A stretch of DNA of 64,000 nt, from assembly GCA_964392365.1 (NCBI GenBank), contig CAYMPH010000001.1, forward strand, positions 248,001-312,000. Direction: 5' to 3'. Positions within the stretch are counted from its first letter, which is position 1, and each line of letters opens with the position of its first letter. The stretch is from CAYMPH01 sp964392365 (lineage in GTDB: Bacteria; Spirochaetota; UBA4802; UBA5550). Under the pieces are notes generated by a model. That model searched no databases, was not told where the DNA came from, and worked only from the letters and a program-made list of their open reading frames with translations. Made by a program: the position numbers and the translations under genes. Of the stretch, positions 53,801 through 62,626 are shown piece by piece.

Positions 53801-55000
53801 GAAGGATCTTTTGTAGATATTAATGATGCAGGCTGTAATCTTTTTGGTTATGCCAGAGATCAATTACTCATCATGAATTTCCTGCATGTAACTGAAAATA
53901 AAGATTTTAAAATGTTTATTCCTTTGATAGAAATTTTAAAAACAGGCGCAAGTTTTTCAAAGGAAACCAGATTTGTCAGAAGGGATGGATCAGTTTTTAC
54001 AGGATTAACAAATTCCATAAAAATTAATGATGATAGATTCCTTGTATTTGCAAAGGATATTACCGAGAGAAAACAGGAAGCAATGCTCATTGAAGCAGAA
54101 CGTGATCTCGGCATTGAATTGTCCGGTATAAATTCACTGAACGATGCTTTTATGTGCTGCCTTAAAGCAGCCATGTCTGTTTCTGAAATGGACAGCGGAG
54201 GTATTTACATTGTAGATGATTCAGAAAGTATAACACTTGTTGCGCATAAAGGGTTATCGGATGTTTTTATTGAAGCAGTGTCTCATTACAGCGCAGATAT
54301 GCCAAATGCGCTCATAGTTCAAAACGGCATCCCGGTTTATGTAGACAGATCGGGAATATTATCTGATGAAAAAAATATATTAAACGATGATCATCCTATA
54401 TCCTTTGCTGTAAATGAAGGTATAAAATCTCTGGCAATAGTTCCTGTTATTATGATGGATAAAGCTATTGCCTGTATGAACATATCTTCTCACACCTGGG
54501 AATCTATCCCTAAGCATGCGCGTAAGTCGCTTGAAAGAATTGCATCACGTATGGGTCTGGCTATTTTCCGTATAAAAGCTGAGGAAGAACTTAAAAAGAG
54601 TGATGGCAGATATCGCCGGCTGCACGAATCAATGATGGATGCATTTATAGAAGTGGATATGGATGGTAAAATACTCGAAACAAATAATTCATTTAATGCA
54701 ATGCTTGGTTATACTTCTGAGGAATTAAGCCTTCTTACTTATAGTGATATAACCCCTGAGAAATGGCATATCTTTGAAAAAAACATAGTTGAAAAACAGA
54801 TTATGCTAAAAGGATATTCAGACGTTTATGAAAAAGAATACCGCCGTAAAGACGGTTCAATTTTCCCGATAGAGCTGAGAACTTTTCTTGTTAAAGACCC
54901 TGAAGGCAGAGCTGTAAGCATGTGGGCTATTGTACGTGATATTACTGAGCGTAAACTTGCAGAAGATGAGCTGCGGAAGTATGAAGATAAGTACAGATAG
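50825..55000 (+). CDS. Response-regulator receiver with seven PAS and two GAF domains, no kinase
   Basis: About 1391 residues from a TTG at 50825, seven bases after aagga; a TTG at 50819 lies against that site. The N-terminal receiver has VEDE near residue 12, the phosphoacceptor Asp in LILMDINLG (residue 59) and the FLSSHTEPE stretch shared with its neighbour. Then PAS-PAS-PAS, a GAF (INEFSLALSCLSYNE onward), PAS-PAS-PAS, a second GAF (LAIVPVIMMDKAIACMN) and a final PAS. It stops right after the next linker (LRKYEDKYR) with no histidine kinase domain. It is paralogous to the next gene. Either a sensor that signals through partners, or a kinase that lost its 3' end. Confidence 0.85.
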   Translation: MNAVNKKTILLVEDEAVASIAETKTLQKFGYTVIASATGEEAVEIALKNKKNIDLILMDINLGNGIDGTDAAEIILKSCDIPVVFLSSHTEPEIVEKTEKITSYGYVVKNSSNTVLDASIKMAFKLFDAHKKAEIELAERKVTGHALRENEVQYRHIIERVNDTVWLMDMGFKTIWVSPSVIRSRGFTLEELQQIPLEDHMTKDSLNKAMALYAKHLTPERLADKNDTIKIKDEFEYYRKDGSTLFGETEVILQRNEDGIPYGFLCIGTDITSRKKVEENLQNSEEQYRIILEGSSQGILSVDIESRKVLYSNPAICKMFGYSNEEFIKLSLENLHPKDSLDRVFSDFNKRVISDTHVSSALPCLRKNGTVFYADLTASKSKINGKDSLVGFFIDITERMQIEENLRQNELKYQQLFNYAPTGIYEVDYVTGRFKKVNSVMVGYTGYTETELLSMNPLDIMTDDSKKSYLARLDKILAGENVIKNPEYCIKEKNGRLRWVELYTEFLRHERRIVGAAVVAHDITDRKNTEKILLNYNKTMLSINEFSLALSCLSYNEVYPYIVKKIKSIFNVKAAFINIYDEKASDLIFTLSTLSDEEHSKITKLFGTKLIGHKTHVDEEHYKLLTTEHAGMLSSLHDISFGTIPEFICRGLEKLFGIEWFMPVVLINKGRLTGTIVIAGNHLQEAPGREEILLFARITANVLDQKKAELQREEAVSALRYSENLYRTTFNAVNDIIHVVDTDLRMVLYNESLAVNSAIKNTDDLKGKFLLDIFPFLPKAVLEEYKTVLKTGKPLFSEDSIQLEGILRYSETQKFPIKDKDGNIYQILTVVRDISERKLTEEKLQKNEKQLKMITDNIPAFVNYVNAQDLHYIFVNKVYADSFNMTTEQIIGRQVKDILSEEAYMRALPYIERAQSGERISYENIVPVQGEPRLFNVNYIPEFDEKGKVRNLIVLAFDITYRNNIESALLESEKKFRSYIENAPEGIFVINSEGSFVDINDAGCNLFGYARDQLLIMNFLHVTENKDFKMFIPLIEILKTGASFSKETRFVRRDGSVFTGLTNSIKINDDRFLVFAKDITERKQEAMLIEAERDLGIELSGINSLNDAFMCCLKAAMSVSEMDSGGIYIVDDSESITLVAHKGLSDVFIEAVSHYSADMPNALIVQNGIPVYVDRSGILSDEKNILNDDHPISFAVNEGIKSLAIVPVIMMDKAIACMNISSHTWESIPKHARKSLERIASRMGLAIFRIKAEEELKKSDGRYRRLHESMMDAFIEVDMDGKILETNNSFNAMLGYTSEELSLLTYSDITPEKWHIFEKNIVEKQIMLKGYSDVYEKEYRRKDGSIFPIELRTFLVKDPEGRAVSMWAIVRDITERKLAEDELRKYEDKYR

Positions 55001-55143
55001 CCGATTGAAAAATAAATGCATGAATCATTAAACAATGTATTGTGAAATAAAAACTTTTTTAGTGTATTTTGTTATTGCAAAATTGAACCGGATAAAATGT
55101 TATAATTAGATAGGAAAAAGTTAAAAATATTTTTACCGGTTTA

Positions 55144-58100
55144 ATGATGAGTATAGATAAAAAAACTATCCTGCTTGTTGAAGATGAAGCTGTTACTTTA
55201 AAACTGACATCTAATACTCTGAAGAAATTCGGTTATAATGTTGTAACGGCTGATACTGGTGAGACCGCTGTTGAAATTACAGCAGGCAATAAGAGTATAA
55301 ATCTTATACTTATGGATATTGATCTTGGTACTGGTATTGACGGCACCGAAGCTGCTGCATTAATCTTAAAAGACCGTGATATTCCAATAGTCTTTTTATC
55401 GAGTCACACAGAACCTGAAATTGTAGAAAAAACTGAAAAGATAACTTCATATGGATATGTTGTAAAAAATTCAGGCAATACTGTTCTTGATGCATGTATT
55501 AAGATGGCTTTTAAACTCTTTGAAACAAAAGATAAATTAAAAGCAATAAAAGATAAAATGGAAGCAACGTTGAATGCCCTTCCTGATCTTCTTTTTGAAG
55601 TCGGGCTGGATGGCATTTGTTATGACTACCATTCCCCGCGGACTGAATTGCTCTATATGCCGGCTGATGAATTAATAGGAAAAAAAGTTTATGATTTTAT
55701 ATCTTCTGATATAGCAGATATTGTTATGTCTGCAGTAAAGGAAGCTGATGAAAAAGGTTTTTCCACAGGCGTTCAATATGAATTAAATGTGCCTGCAGGA
55801 AAACTGTGGTTTGAAATTTCAGTAGCGCGCAAAGATGGCTCACTGCTTAATCCGCGTTTTATTGTTCTCAGCCGTGATATTACTAAACGTAAAAAAGCTC
55901 TGGAAGCGCATCGGGAGAGTGAGGAAAAACATAAATCCATTCTGAAAGCAGCTATGGACGGATTCTGGCTTACGGACCTCCAGGGTAATATTCAGGAAGT
56001 AAATGAATCATATTGCAAAATGAGCGGATATAGCGAAAAGGAACTGCTAGGTATGACTATATCTGAAATAGAGTTTAATGAATCCAAAGCAGAAATTGCA
56101 GATCACATGAAAAAAGTAATTAAGCTGGGTGGAGATCGTTTTAATACCCTGCATCGAAGAAAGGATGGAAGCATTTTTGAAGTTGAAGTCTCAGTTAATT
56201 CACGATTGAATGATGACCGCCAAGTTGTAGTATTTCTGCGTGACATTACTGTACAAAAACGAAATGAAGAGGCAATCCGTAATAGCGAGGAAAAATACCG
56301 GAATCTTGTTGATAATATCAGCGATCTTATTTATGAAATTAATTCCAGCGGTGTATTAATATATGCCAGTCCCTCGGTTGAAAAAATAACAGGCTATAAT
56401 CCGGATGATGTTATAGGTAAAAACTTTATTGAATTTGTATATAAGGATGACAGGAGTTTAATAATAAGCCGTTTTTCTGATCTGAAAAACGGAATTGAAC
56501 TTCCAATGGAATACAGGTTTGTAAAAAAAACCGGTGAGGTGATCTGGGTCAGGACAAGAACCAGTCCGGTTTATAAAGATGGAATTTTTGCAGGCGCAAA
56601 TGGTCTGCTGATTGATATCACCGAACGTAAGGTGACTAATGAAAAACTTTTTGAAAGTGAGAAAAAGTACAGGACTATATTTGAAAATGCACCAATAGGA
56701 ATATTCAGATCAACCCCGGAAGGAAGATTTATTGAAGTAAATCCGGCATTGGCAGATATGCTTGGTTATGAAAGTCCGGAAGAAGTTCTGCAGAAAATCT
56801 ACAGTATCTCCGAGCAGATTTATGTGCGCAGTGAAGAACGTCAGCCTATAGTTGATGATCAGCTGAAAACATCAGGAATTACCAAACATTTTAATTTTTA
56901 TAGAAGAACAGATGGAACAGAATTTCCAGCCATATTATATCTTAATACAATAAAGAGTGTGTCAGGAAAGCCTCTATATCTTGAAGGAATAGTAGAAGAT
57001 ATTTCTGAACAGAAGAAGGCAGATGAAATGCTTCTGAAAAGTGAAAAAACTTTCCGTCTTTTGTACGAATCAATGATGGATGCTTACGTGAGCGTTGACA
57101 ATAACGGAATTATCCAGTTAAGCAATAAATCATTTAATGATATGCTCGGCTACACTCAGGATGAGCTGCGTCAGCTTTCATATAAAGATATCACCCCTGA
57201 AAAATACCATGAATTTGAGTTAAAAATTATTTCAGAGCAGATTATGGTGCGGGGTTATTCAGATTTATATGAAAAGGAATATCGAAGAAAAGACGGCACA
57301 CTGATTCCTGTAGAATTAAGAACTGTTCTTCAAAAAGACGAAAATAATCACGTGGTTGGCATGTGGGCCATAGTCCGTAACATCTCTGAACGCAAACTAT
57401 CTGATGAAAAACTTTTCCAGAGTGAAACAGGATTCCGTACTGTTTTTGAGAAGTCTCCTGTTGGTTTGGTTTTAGCAGGATTGGATAAAGTTATTACAGG
57501 CTGCAATTCCGCTTTTTGTAATTTTACAGGTTATTCAGATGATGAAATTTCCGGGAAAACAATTTCAGATATAACATATCCTGAAGATGCTGAAATCGGA
57601 ATGAAAGAGATGAAACAGATAATTAATAATGAAATAGAATTTTCTACATTACAGAAGCGGTATCTCCGGAAAGACGGGAAAATAGTATGGGGTGAAATTA
57701 CTATCAGGCTGATACGTGATACAGGTGGAAATCCATTATATTTTTTATCAGCTATTATTGATATTAATGAACGTAAGCGGGTAGAGGATGATCTGCTTAA
57801 AAGCAAGAATCAGCTGAAAATTATTACGGATAATATTCCTGCAATTATTAACTATGTCAGATCACAGGATTTGACTTATATCTATGTAAACCAGGTATAT
57901 GCAGACGCATTCGATATGACTCCGGAGCAGATGATTGGCAGGCAAGTTAAAGAAATTCTTGGAGATGAAGCTTTTTCGCGCGCATTACCCTATATTAAAC
58001 GCGCTCAATCCGGTGAAAGGATTAACTACGAAAATATTATTCCAATTCATGGGGAATCGCATTTTTTTGATATTGATTATATCCCTGAGCTTGATTCAGC

Positions 58101-59592
58101 CGGAAAAGTCAGGAATCTTTTTATTATGGCTGTTGATATAACCGAACGGAAACAGTTTGAAGAGGAACATAAAAAAATTCAGGAAAGATATAAAGCTGCA
58201 TTAGACAATAGTGCAGATATATTGTATGAAGTTGATCTCCAGGGAAAATTTACTTATTTCAATGATTTATCTCCGGAATATTTTGGTTATACAGCAAACG
58301 ATATAATCAATACTGATTTCCGGAATTACATGGATGAAATAAATACTGAAAAAGTTTATCAGACTTTTCATAATGTATTTGTAACAGGCAACCCTGTTTC
58401 GTCGCTTGAGTGGGAACTGATAGATATCAACAGAAAAATTTTTGCAGTTGAAGCTTCGGTAGATTTGATTAAGGATAAGAACGGCAAGCCTGCAGGTTTC
58501 CGTGGAGTTTTAAGAGATATTACAAAACGCAAACAGATTGAAAATGCGCTGAAGGAAAGCGAGGAAAAATTCCGGAAGTTAATTGATATTTCTCCTGTGC
58601 CGATGGCTATAAATGATGAACATGGGAAAATAACATTATTGAACTCGGCATTTATTCAAACCTATGGGTATACACTGGATGATATCCCGACTCTCATTTC
58701 CTGGTGGAGTAAAGCTTATCCCGATCCTGAATATCAGAAGTGGGTGTCTGAGTCATGGAAAACTGAGCTTGATAAAGTAAATCGGACAGGGGATGCGTTT
58801 TCTCCGATAGAAGTAACTTTAAAATGCAAAGATGGAACAACAAAAACTGTTTTGGCAAGTGCATCTTATTATTACAGAGCATCTGAAAATAACCACCTCG
58901 TTGTATTATATGATATAACCGAACGTAAAATGGTTGAGGAGATAAACAAGTCTCTTCTTGCGGAAAAAGATCTTATCCTGCGTGAAGTGCACCACAGAAT
59001 AAAAAATAATATGAATGTAGTCTATGGGCTTCTTGTTTTACAGGCTGATTCTATAAAGGATCCTGCAGCAGTAAATGCTCTTGAAGATGCAGGTAACCGC
59101 ATACAGAGCATGATGGTTTTATACGACAAGCTTTACCGTTCGCCTGATGTACAGAATATATCAGCAAAAGATTATCTTCCATCTCTGGTGGATGAAATAA
59201 TATCAAACTTCCCAAACAGTAAATCGGTTATTGTGGAAAAAAATATTGATGATTTTATTTTAAATGCAAAGAAGCTCCAGCCTCTTGGTATTATAATAAA
59301 TGAATTATTAAGCAATATTATGAAATATGCTTTTACAGACAGAGATGGCGGGCTGATAACAGTCGGGGCTTTTTTAACAGAATCTGATTCCGCTTGGCCG
59401 GCTTTTAATCCTGCATCTAGAATTAAAATAATTATTCAGGACAATGGAAGCGGTTTGCCGGAATCAGTTGATTTTGAAAACTCAACAGGTTTCGGTCTTC
59501 AGCTCGTGAGTATGCTTACTAAAGAGCTGAATGGAACAATACGGATTGAACGCGGAAACGGAACAAAAATTATTCTTGAGTTTGAAATTTAA
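55144..59592 (+). CDS. Receiver-multi-PAS hybrid histidine kinase (HisKA_2 type)
   Basis: A 1482-residue protein. The receiver has VEDE near residue 12 and Asp58 (LILMDIDLG). It is followed by nine PAS domains (starts such as LNALPDLLFEVGLD, LKAAMDGFWLTDLQG, VDNISDLIYEINSSG, FENAPIGIFRST, YESMMDAYVSVDNNG and LDNSADILYEVDLQG). The C-terminal module is HisKA_2/HATPase: LREVHHRIKNNMNVVYGLLV with the phosphorylated His, then INELLSNIMKYAF (N box), DNGSGLP (G1) and TGFGLQLV (G2). No membrane helices, so a cytoplasmic sensor. It may phosphorylate its own or the neighbour's receiver. No strong Shine-Dalgarno site precedes the ATG. Confidence 0.93.
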   Translation: MMSIDKKTILLVEDEAVTLKLTSNTLKKFGYNVVTADTGETAVEITAGNKSINLILMDIDLGTGIDGTEAAALILKDRDIPIVFLSSHTEPEIVEKTEKITSYGYVVKNSGNTVLDACIKMAFKLFETKDKLKAIKDKMEATLNALPDLLFEVGLDGICYDYHSPRTELLYMPADELIGKKVYDFISSDIADIVMSAVKEADEKGFSTGVQYELNVPAGKLWFEISVARKDGSLLNPRFIVLSRDITKRKKALEAHRESEEKHKSILKAAMDGFWLTDLQGNIQEVNESYCKMSGYSEKELLGMTISEIEFNESKAEIADHMKKVIKLGGDRFNTLHRRKDGSIFEVEVSVNSRLNDDRQVVVFLRDITVQKRNEEAIRNSEEKYRNLVDNISDLIYEINSSGVLIYASPSVEKITGYNPDDVIGKNFIEFVYKDDRSLIISRFSDLKNGIELPMEYRFVKKTGEVIWVRTRTSPVYKDGIFAGANGLLIDITERKVTNEKLFESEKKYRTIFENAPIGIFRSTPEGRFIEVNPALADMLGYESPEEVLQKIYSISEQIYVRSEERQPIVDDQLKTSGITKHFNFYRRTDGTEFPAILYLNTIKSVSGKPLYLEGIVEDISEQKKADEMLLKSEKTFRLLYESMMDAYVSVDNNGIIQLSNKSFNDMLGYTQDELRQLSYKDITPEKYHEFELKIISEQIMVRGYSDLYEKEYRRKDGTLIPVELRTVLQKDENNHVVGMWAIVRNISERKLSDEKLFQSETGFRTVFEKSPVGLVLAGLDKVITGCNSAFCNFTGYSDDEISGKTISDITYPEDAEIGMKEMKQIINNEIEFSTLQKRYLRKDGKIVWGEITIRLIRDTGGNPLYFLSAIIDINERKRVEDDLLKSKNQLKIITDNIPAIINYVRSQDLTYIYVNQVYADAFDMTPEQMIGRQVKEILGDEAFSRALPYIKRAQSGERINYENIIPIHGESHFFDIDYIPELDSAGKVRNLFIMAVDITERKQFEEEHKKIQERYKAALDNSADILYEVDLQGKFTYFNDLSPEYFGYTANDIINTDFRNYMDEINTEKVYQTFHNVFVTGNPVSSLEWELIDINRKIFAVEASVDLIKDKNGKPAGFRGVLRDITKRKQIENALKESEEKFRKLIDISPVPMAINDEHGKITLLNSAFIQTYGYTLDDIPTLISWWSKAYPDPEYQKWVSESWKTELDKVNRTGDAFSPIEVTLKCKDGTTKTVLASASYYYRASENNHLVVLYDITERKMVEEINKSLLAEKDLILREVHHRIKNNMNVVYGLLVLQADSIKDPAAVNALEDAGNRIQSMMVLYDKLYRSPDVQNISAKDYLPSLVDEIISNFPNSKSVIVEKNIDDFILNAKKLQPLGIIINELLSNIMKYAFTDRDGGLITVGAFLTESDSAWPAFNPASRIKIIIQDNGSGLPESVDFENSTGFGLQLVSMLTKELNGTIRIERGNGTKIILEFEI

Positions 59593-59651
59593 CTTATCCC
59601 CGGTGCTTTTTTTGAAAGAAAGAGAAGGGTGATTTTTCCAGCATTAATTGT

Positions 59652-59680
59652 TTGACTTTTTCCTCTAATATAGTTATTAA
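59652..59680 (+). promoter_or_regulatory. Putative promoter of the 59712 gene
   Basis: TTGACT at 59652-59657, a 17-bp spacer and TATTAA at 59675-59680, 31 bp before the ATG. Downstream of the kinase stop, so the two exported paralogues can be transcribed independently. Confidence 0.5.
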
Positions 59681-59711
59681 ATATTTATTAAAATATTAGA
59701 GGGAGGGAGGA

Positions 59712-60266
59712 ATGAAAACTGTTAAAATTTGTACGCTTTTTCTATCTATTGTAATTTTTACAATAGGCTGCATGACTCAATTTAATGTTATCAAAGAAAG
59801 TCCTTCATCTGTAAATTTAAGCGGGTATAATTCCATTTATGTAGGCTGGCTTGATCTTGGCGCGAATCTCTATGGCCATAAGCCGGGTGACTGGGCAACT
59901 GAAAACAGGCGCAATAATGTTGATGGGCTGCAGATTTATCTGAGGGATGCTCTTCCGGGAAAGAAAATTACCGGAGCAAATTCTGCAGCTGATCAGTATC
60001 CTGGAACTGCTGATCTTCAACTTCAGTTTAGACTTAATAATAAAATCAAGTATCAGATCGGCATGACAGTTACCTGCGAGCTTCCGGTTGATATTATTTA
60101 TCTGGACGGGAAAACAGGAAAAGTTCTGTATACGTCGTCAGTAATGACTACATGCGCTGCTCCTTTTCCGAGAAACTGGAAAGTTAACTCATTTGACGGC
60201 GCACTGGATAACGATATACTGAATCTTGCCAATGGTATTGCAGCAAAAATAAAATCCGGAAGGTAA
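59712..60266 (+). CDS. Lipoprotein, tandem paralogue 1 (unknown)
   Basis: A 184-residue exported protein with a lipobox (FTIGC, Cys20). The mature part has a compact alpha/beta pattern: LSGYNSIYVGWLDLGAN, RRNNVDGLQIYLRDALPG, ADLQLQFRLNNKIKY, VDIIYLDGKTGKVLY and ALDNDILNLANGIAAKI. This strand-helix-strand layout with an exchange of small domains resembles periplasmic lipoproteins of the DUF4410 type, but no motif proves it. The next gene is a clear paralogue. A gggagggagg run precedes the ATG. Confidence 0.75.
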   Translation: MKTVKICTLFLSIVIFTIGCMTQFNVIKESPSSVNLSGYNSIYVGWLDLGANLYGHKPGDWATENRRNNVDGLQIYLRDALPGKKITGANSAADQYPGTADLQLQFRLNNKIKYQIGMTVTCELPVDIIYLDGKTGKVLYTSSVMTTCAAPFPRNWKVNSFDGALDNDILNLANGIAAKIKSGR

Positions 60267-60307
60267 ATTAAAAGATTATGAATTTGAATAATTTATGGAG
60301 GAAAACT

Positions 60308-60886
60308 ATGAAAACTAATAAAACTGTTAAAATTTATACTATTCTTCTATCCATTTTGGTTTTTACAACCGGCTATTCAGCTACCCTGTATAATGTTGTC
60401 AAAGAAAGCCCTGCGTCTGTTAATTTGAGCGGGTATAATTCCATTTATGTCGGATGGCTTGATCTTGGACCGAATCTTTACGGCCATAAACCGGCAGAAT
60501 GGATAACTGAAAATCGAAGGAATAATGTTGATGGGCTGCAGATTTACCTGAAAACAGCTCTACCTGGAAAAAAAATTACCGGAGCTGCATCAGCTGCTGA
60601 CAGGTATGCAGGGAATGCGGATCTTCAGCTGCAGTTTAAATTGAATGATAAAATCAAGTATCAGACCGGCCTCAAACAAATCTGCGAGTTTCTTGTAGAT
60701 GTTATATATCTCGATGGGAAAACAGGAAAACTTCTTTATGCTTCTACACTGATGGTTAATTGCGATGCTGAATTTTTTGGAATGCCTCCAAGAAGATGGA
60801 AAATGGGATCTTTTGACGGAGCATTGGATAATGAAATATTCAATCTTGCAAATGCTGTTGCAGCAAAAATAAAATCCGGGAAATGA
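60308..60886 (+). CDS. Exported protein, tandem paralogue 2 that lacks the lipobox Cys
   Basis: 192 residues from the ATG at 60308, which follows ggagga with good spacing; an in-frame ATG at 60278 lacks a site. It repeats paralogue 1 almost motif for motif (LSGYNSIYVGWLDLGPN, VDGLQIYLKTALPGKKITGA, YLDGKTGKLLYAS). The signal ends FTTGYSAT: the lipid-modified Cys of paralogue 1 is replaced by Tyr and Ser, so this copy would be released to the periplasm or cleaved by ordinary signal peptidase. It has extra Cys residues (KQICEF, VNCDAE) that paralogue 1 partly shares. Confidence 0.75.
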   Translation: MKTNKTVKIYTILLSILVFTTGYSATLYNVVKESPASVNLSGYNSIYVGWLDLGPNLYGHKPAEWITENRRNNVDGLQIYLKTALPGKKITGAASAADRYAGNADLQLQFKLNDKIKYQTGLKQICEFLVDVIYLDGKTGKLLYASTLMVNCDAEFFGMPPRRWKMGSFDGALDNEIFNLANAVAAKIKSGK

Positions 60887-60900
60887 CAGGGAGTAAATTT

Positions 60901-60943
60901 TATAGGATAATTTATTTACTGGAATAAAATAAATTATCCTATA
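60901..60943 (+). terminator. Perfect 17-bp inverted repeat after the paralogue pair
   Basis: tataggataatttattt at 60901-60917 and its exact inverse at 60927-60943, with a 9-nt loop. It starts 14 bp after the stop at 60886 and is followed by a T-rich stretch (tattatttgattt). A/T-rich, so weak, but well placed for termination. Confidence 0.45.
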
Positions 60944-61030
60944 TATTATTTGATTTAAGCTTGATATTAATCTGCCGGCAGAATAGTAATTATTGTTTTA
61001 GAATTATAAAAAAAATATGAGGGAAGAACT

Positions 61031-61237
61031 ATGGATTGGATAAAGAAAAAATTAGTACCGCATCTTATTGGATTGATATTTATTTTTTTCGGATGGTTTA
61101 TAACAATTGGTGTTGTGGGATGGGACAAGTTCAGCCGCACTGATCCATTTACGAAAGGAACAATGTTTGGTTTAATACTGATTCTTATAGGCGCATATCT
61201 TCCCGGAATATGGATGAAAATTTCAGATAAGAAATGA
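61031..61237 (+). CDS. Small two-helix membrane protein
   Basis: A 68-residue protein with two hydrophobic helices (about 11-28 and 46-60) around a short charged loop (GWDKFSRTDPFTKG). A gaggga site precedes the ATG. It resembles many small stress-related membrane proteins; no family is assigned. Confidence 0.6.
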   Translation: MDWIKKKLVPHLIGLIFIFFGWFITIGVVGWDKFSRTDPFTKGTMFGLILILIGAYLPGIWMKISDKK

Positions 61238-61329
61238 AATTTAATTATTCAATGGCGCCGAATCACAGGCAGATTTATCCTTAAGCGGCACTTTCTGCAA
61301 TTGAAAATTTTATTTAAACACGAGGGGAA

Positions 61330-61734
61330 ATGGCTGAGTTAATCTGGGATAAAAGTTTTGAAACCGGAATTGAAGTAATTGATGTTCAGCATCAGGAATT
61401 GTTCCGGAAAATCGATGCTGTTACTCTTGCGATTTATGAAGGCAAGGGAAAGATAATGATACGGGAATTAATAAGATTTCTGGATGAATATATCACGAAT
61501 CATTTTGAAACAGAAGAGAAAATGCTATATGATAATTTTTATCCGGACATAACAAAGCATATTAAATATCATAAAGAATTTATCAGGGTTTTTAAAGAAT
61601 ACACTAATGATTTTGCAAATAAAGGTCCGGATAATTATCTCGCTATAAGAATGGAAAAGGAAATCAGGTTCTGGTGGGAAAATCATATCCTGAAAATTGA
61701 TAAGCTGTATGTGCCTTATATAAAAAGTAATTAA
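61330..61734 (+). CDS. Bacteriohemerythrin
   Basis: A 134-residue oxygen-binding di-iron protein. Iron ligands visible: His21 (DVQHQELF), His58 and Glu62 (NHFETEEKM), His77 and His81 (KHIKYHKEF), His119 (WENHI) and Asp124 (KIDKLY), a complete set with standard spacing. Such proteins store, carry or sense oxygen, helpful in microaerophilic or anaerobic cells. It is encoded alone near the giant PAS kinase, but no link is proven. A gagggg site precedes the ATG. Confidence 0.92.
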   Translation: MAELIWDKSFETGIEVIDVQHQELFRKIDAVTLAIYEGKGKIMIRELIRFLDEYITNHFETEEKMLYDNFYPDITKHIKYHKEFIRVFKEYTNDFANKGPDNYLAIRMEKEIRFWWENHILKIDKLYVPYIKSN

Positions 61735-61741
61735 TTTTTAT

Positions 61742-62452
61742 CTAATTTGATTTCATTGCTTCAGTTAAAAAGAAATTTACAATAGCTTCAGCTGTTTTGT
61801 CTGAAAGTCTTTTTACTGCATTTTTTGAAGCAGTTTTTTCATCTATGTGAATAGCGGCTTCTGAAATAAAAGAAGAAGCTTTCAGGGTGCCGTCTTTATG
61901 CAATATTCTGATATTACCACCTGCCCTCCGGGAGTTCATTTTAATTTCCTCAAAGGGAACTTTCTGAGATGATATTTCAAGATCAACAGTTATTAAAAGA
62001 TTATAATCTGTGCTGCTGTATATAATCCTGTTTTCTTTAAGAGACAATTGAATTGAATCTGACATCAGGTTGGAAATATCCGCATCTATCTTTTTTTTAT
62101 TGGAATTTATTATAATTGAAACAGGATTTGATTTAATAAATTCAATAAATATCGGATCATTTTCTGTGAAAAAAATAAAAGCTGAGCGCTTATAACTGTC
62201 AGATATTTTATATGTTTTAAAACCGTTTAAAATTTCATTTCTGGCTTCTTTGCCGTATCTTTTTTTATTGCTAATTGCTTTATTCATTAAAGATATAAGT
62301 TTTGAAAAATATTCAGCCTCCTGTGCCGCCGATTTTGCAGTTGCCAGAGCATTGTTTTCTTTTTCTTTTAAAATAGTGATCAGATCCTCAGTTTCTGAAA
62401 ATGCTGCTGCAGATAAAAAAATTATCATTGATAAAGTAATTATTTTTTTCAT
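61742..62452 (-). CDS. Exported hypothetical protein (LPP20-like features)
   Basis: A 236-residue protein with a signal peptide (about 1-18, cut near AFSE). The N-terminal third is a charged helix (TILKEKENNALATAKSAAQE), the middle has beta sequence (YNLLITVDLEISSQ, GNIRILHKDGTL), and the end is a helix (TASKNAVKRLSDKTAEAIVNFFLTEAMK). The last part looks like the C-terminal helix of LPP20-type envelope proteins, but that is weak. It is convergent with the bacteriohemerythrin gene (7-bp gap). Confidence 0.65.
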   Translation of the reverse strand: MKKIITLSMIIFLSAAAFSETEDLITILKEKENNALATAKSAAQEAEYFSKLISLMNKAISNKKRYGKEARNEILNGFKTYKISDSYKRSAFIFFTENDPIFIEFIKSNPVSIIINSNKKKIDADISNLMSDSIQLSLKENRIIYSSTDYNLLITVDLEISSQKVPFEEIKMNSRRAGGNIRILHKDGTLKASSFISEAAIHIDEKTASKNAVKRLSDKTAEAIVNFFLTEAMKSN

Positions 62453-62626
62453 ATAATTCCTTTCTCTTTATTATTAAACAGTTGATTTAAAATATTCTAA
62501 AATTATTGTTGATGTCAAGGCTTAAATTAAAATAGGATGCTTTTTAATTTTATTGACACTGATTTACATAAGCCGAATAATAAGAATTATAGTAAATAAT
62601 AATTATTTATATTTCCGGAGTTGAAA

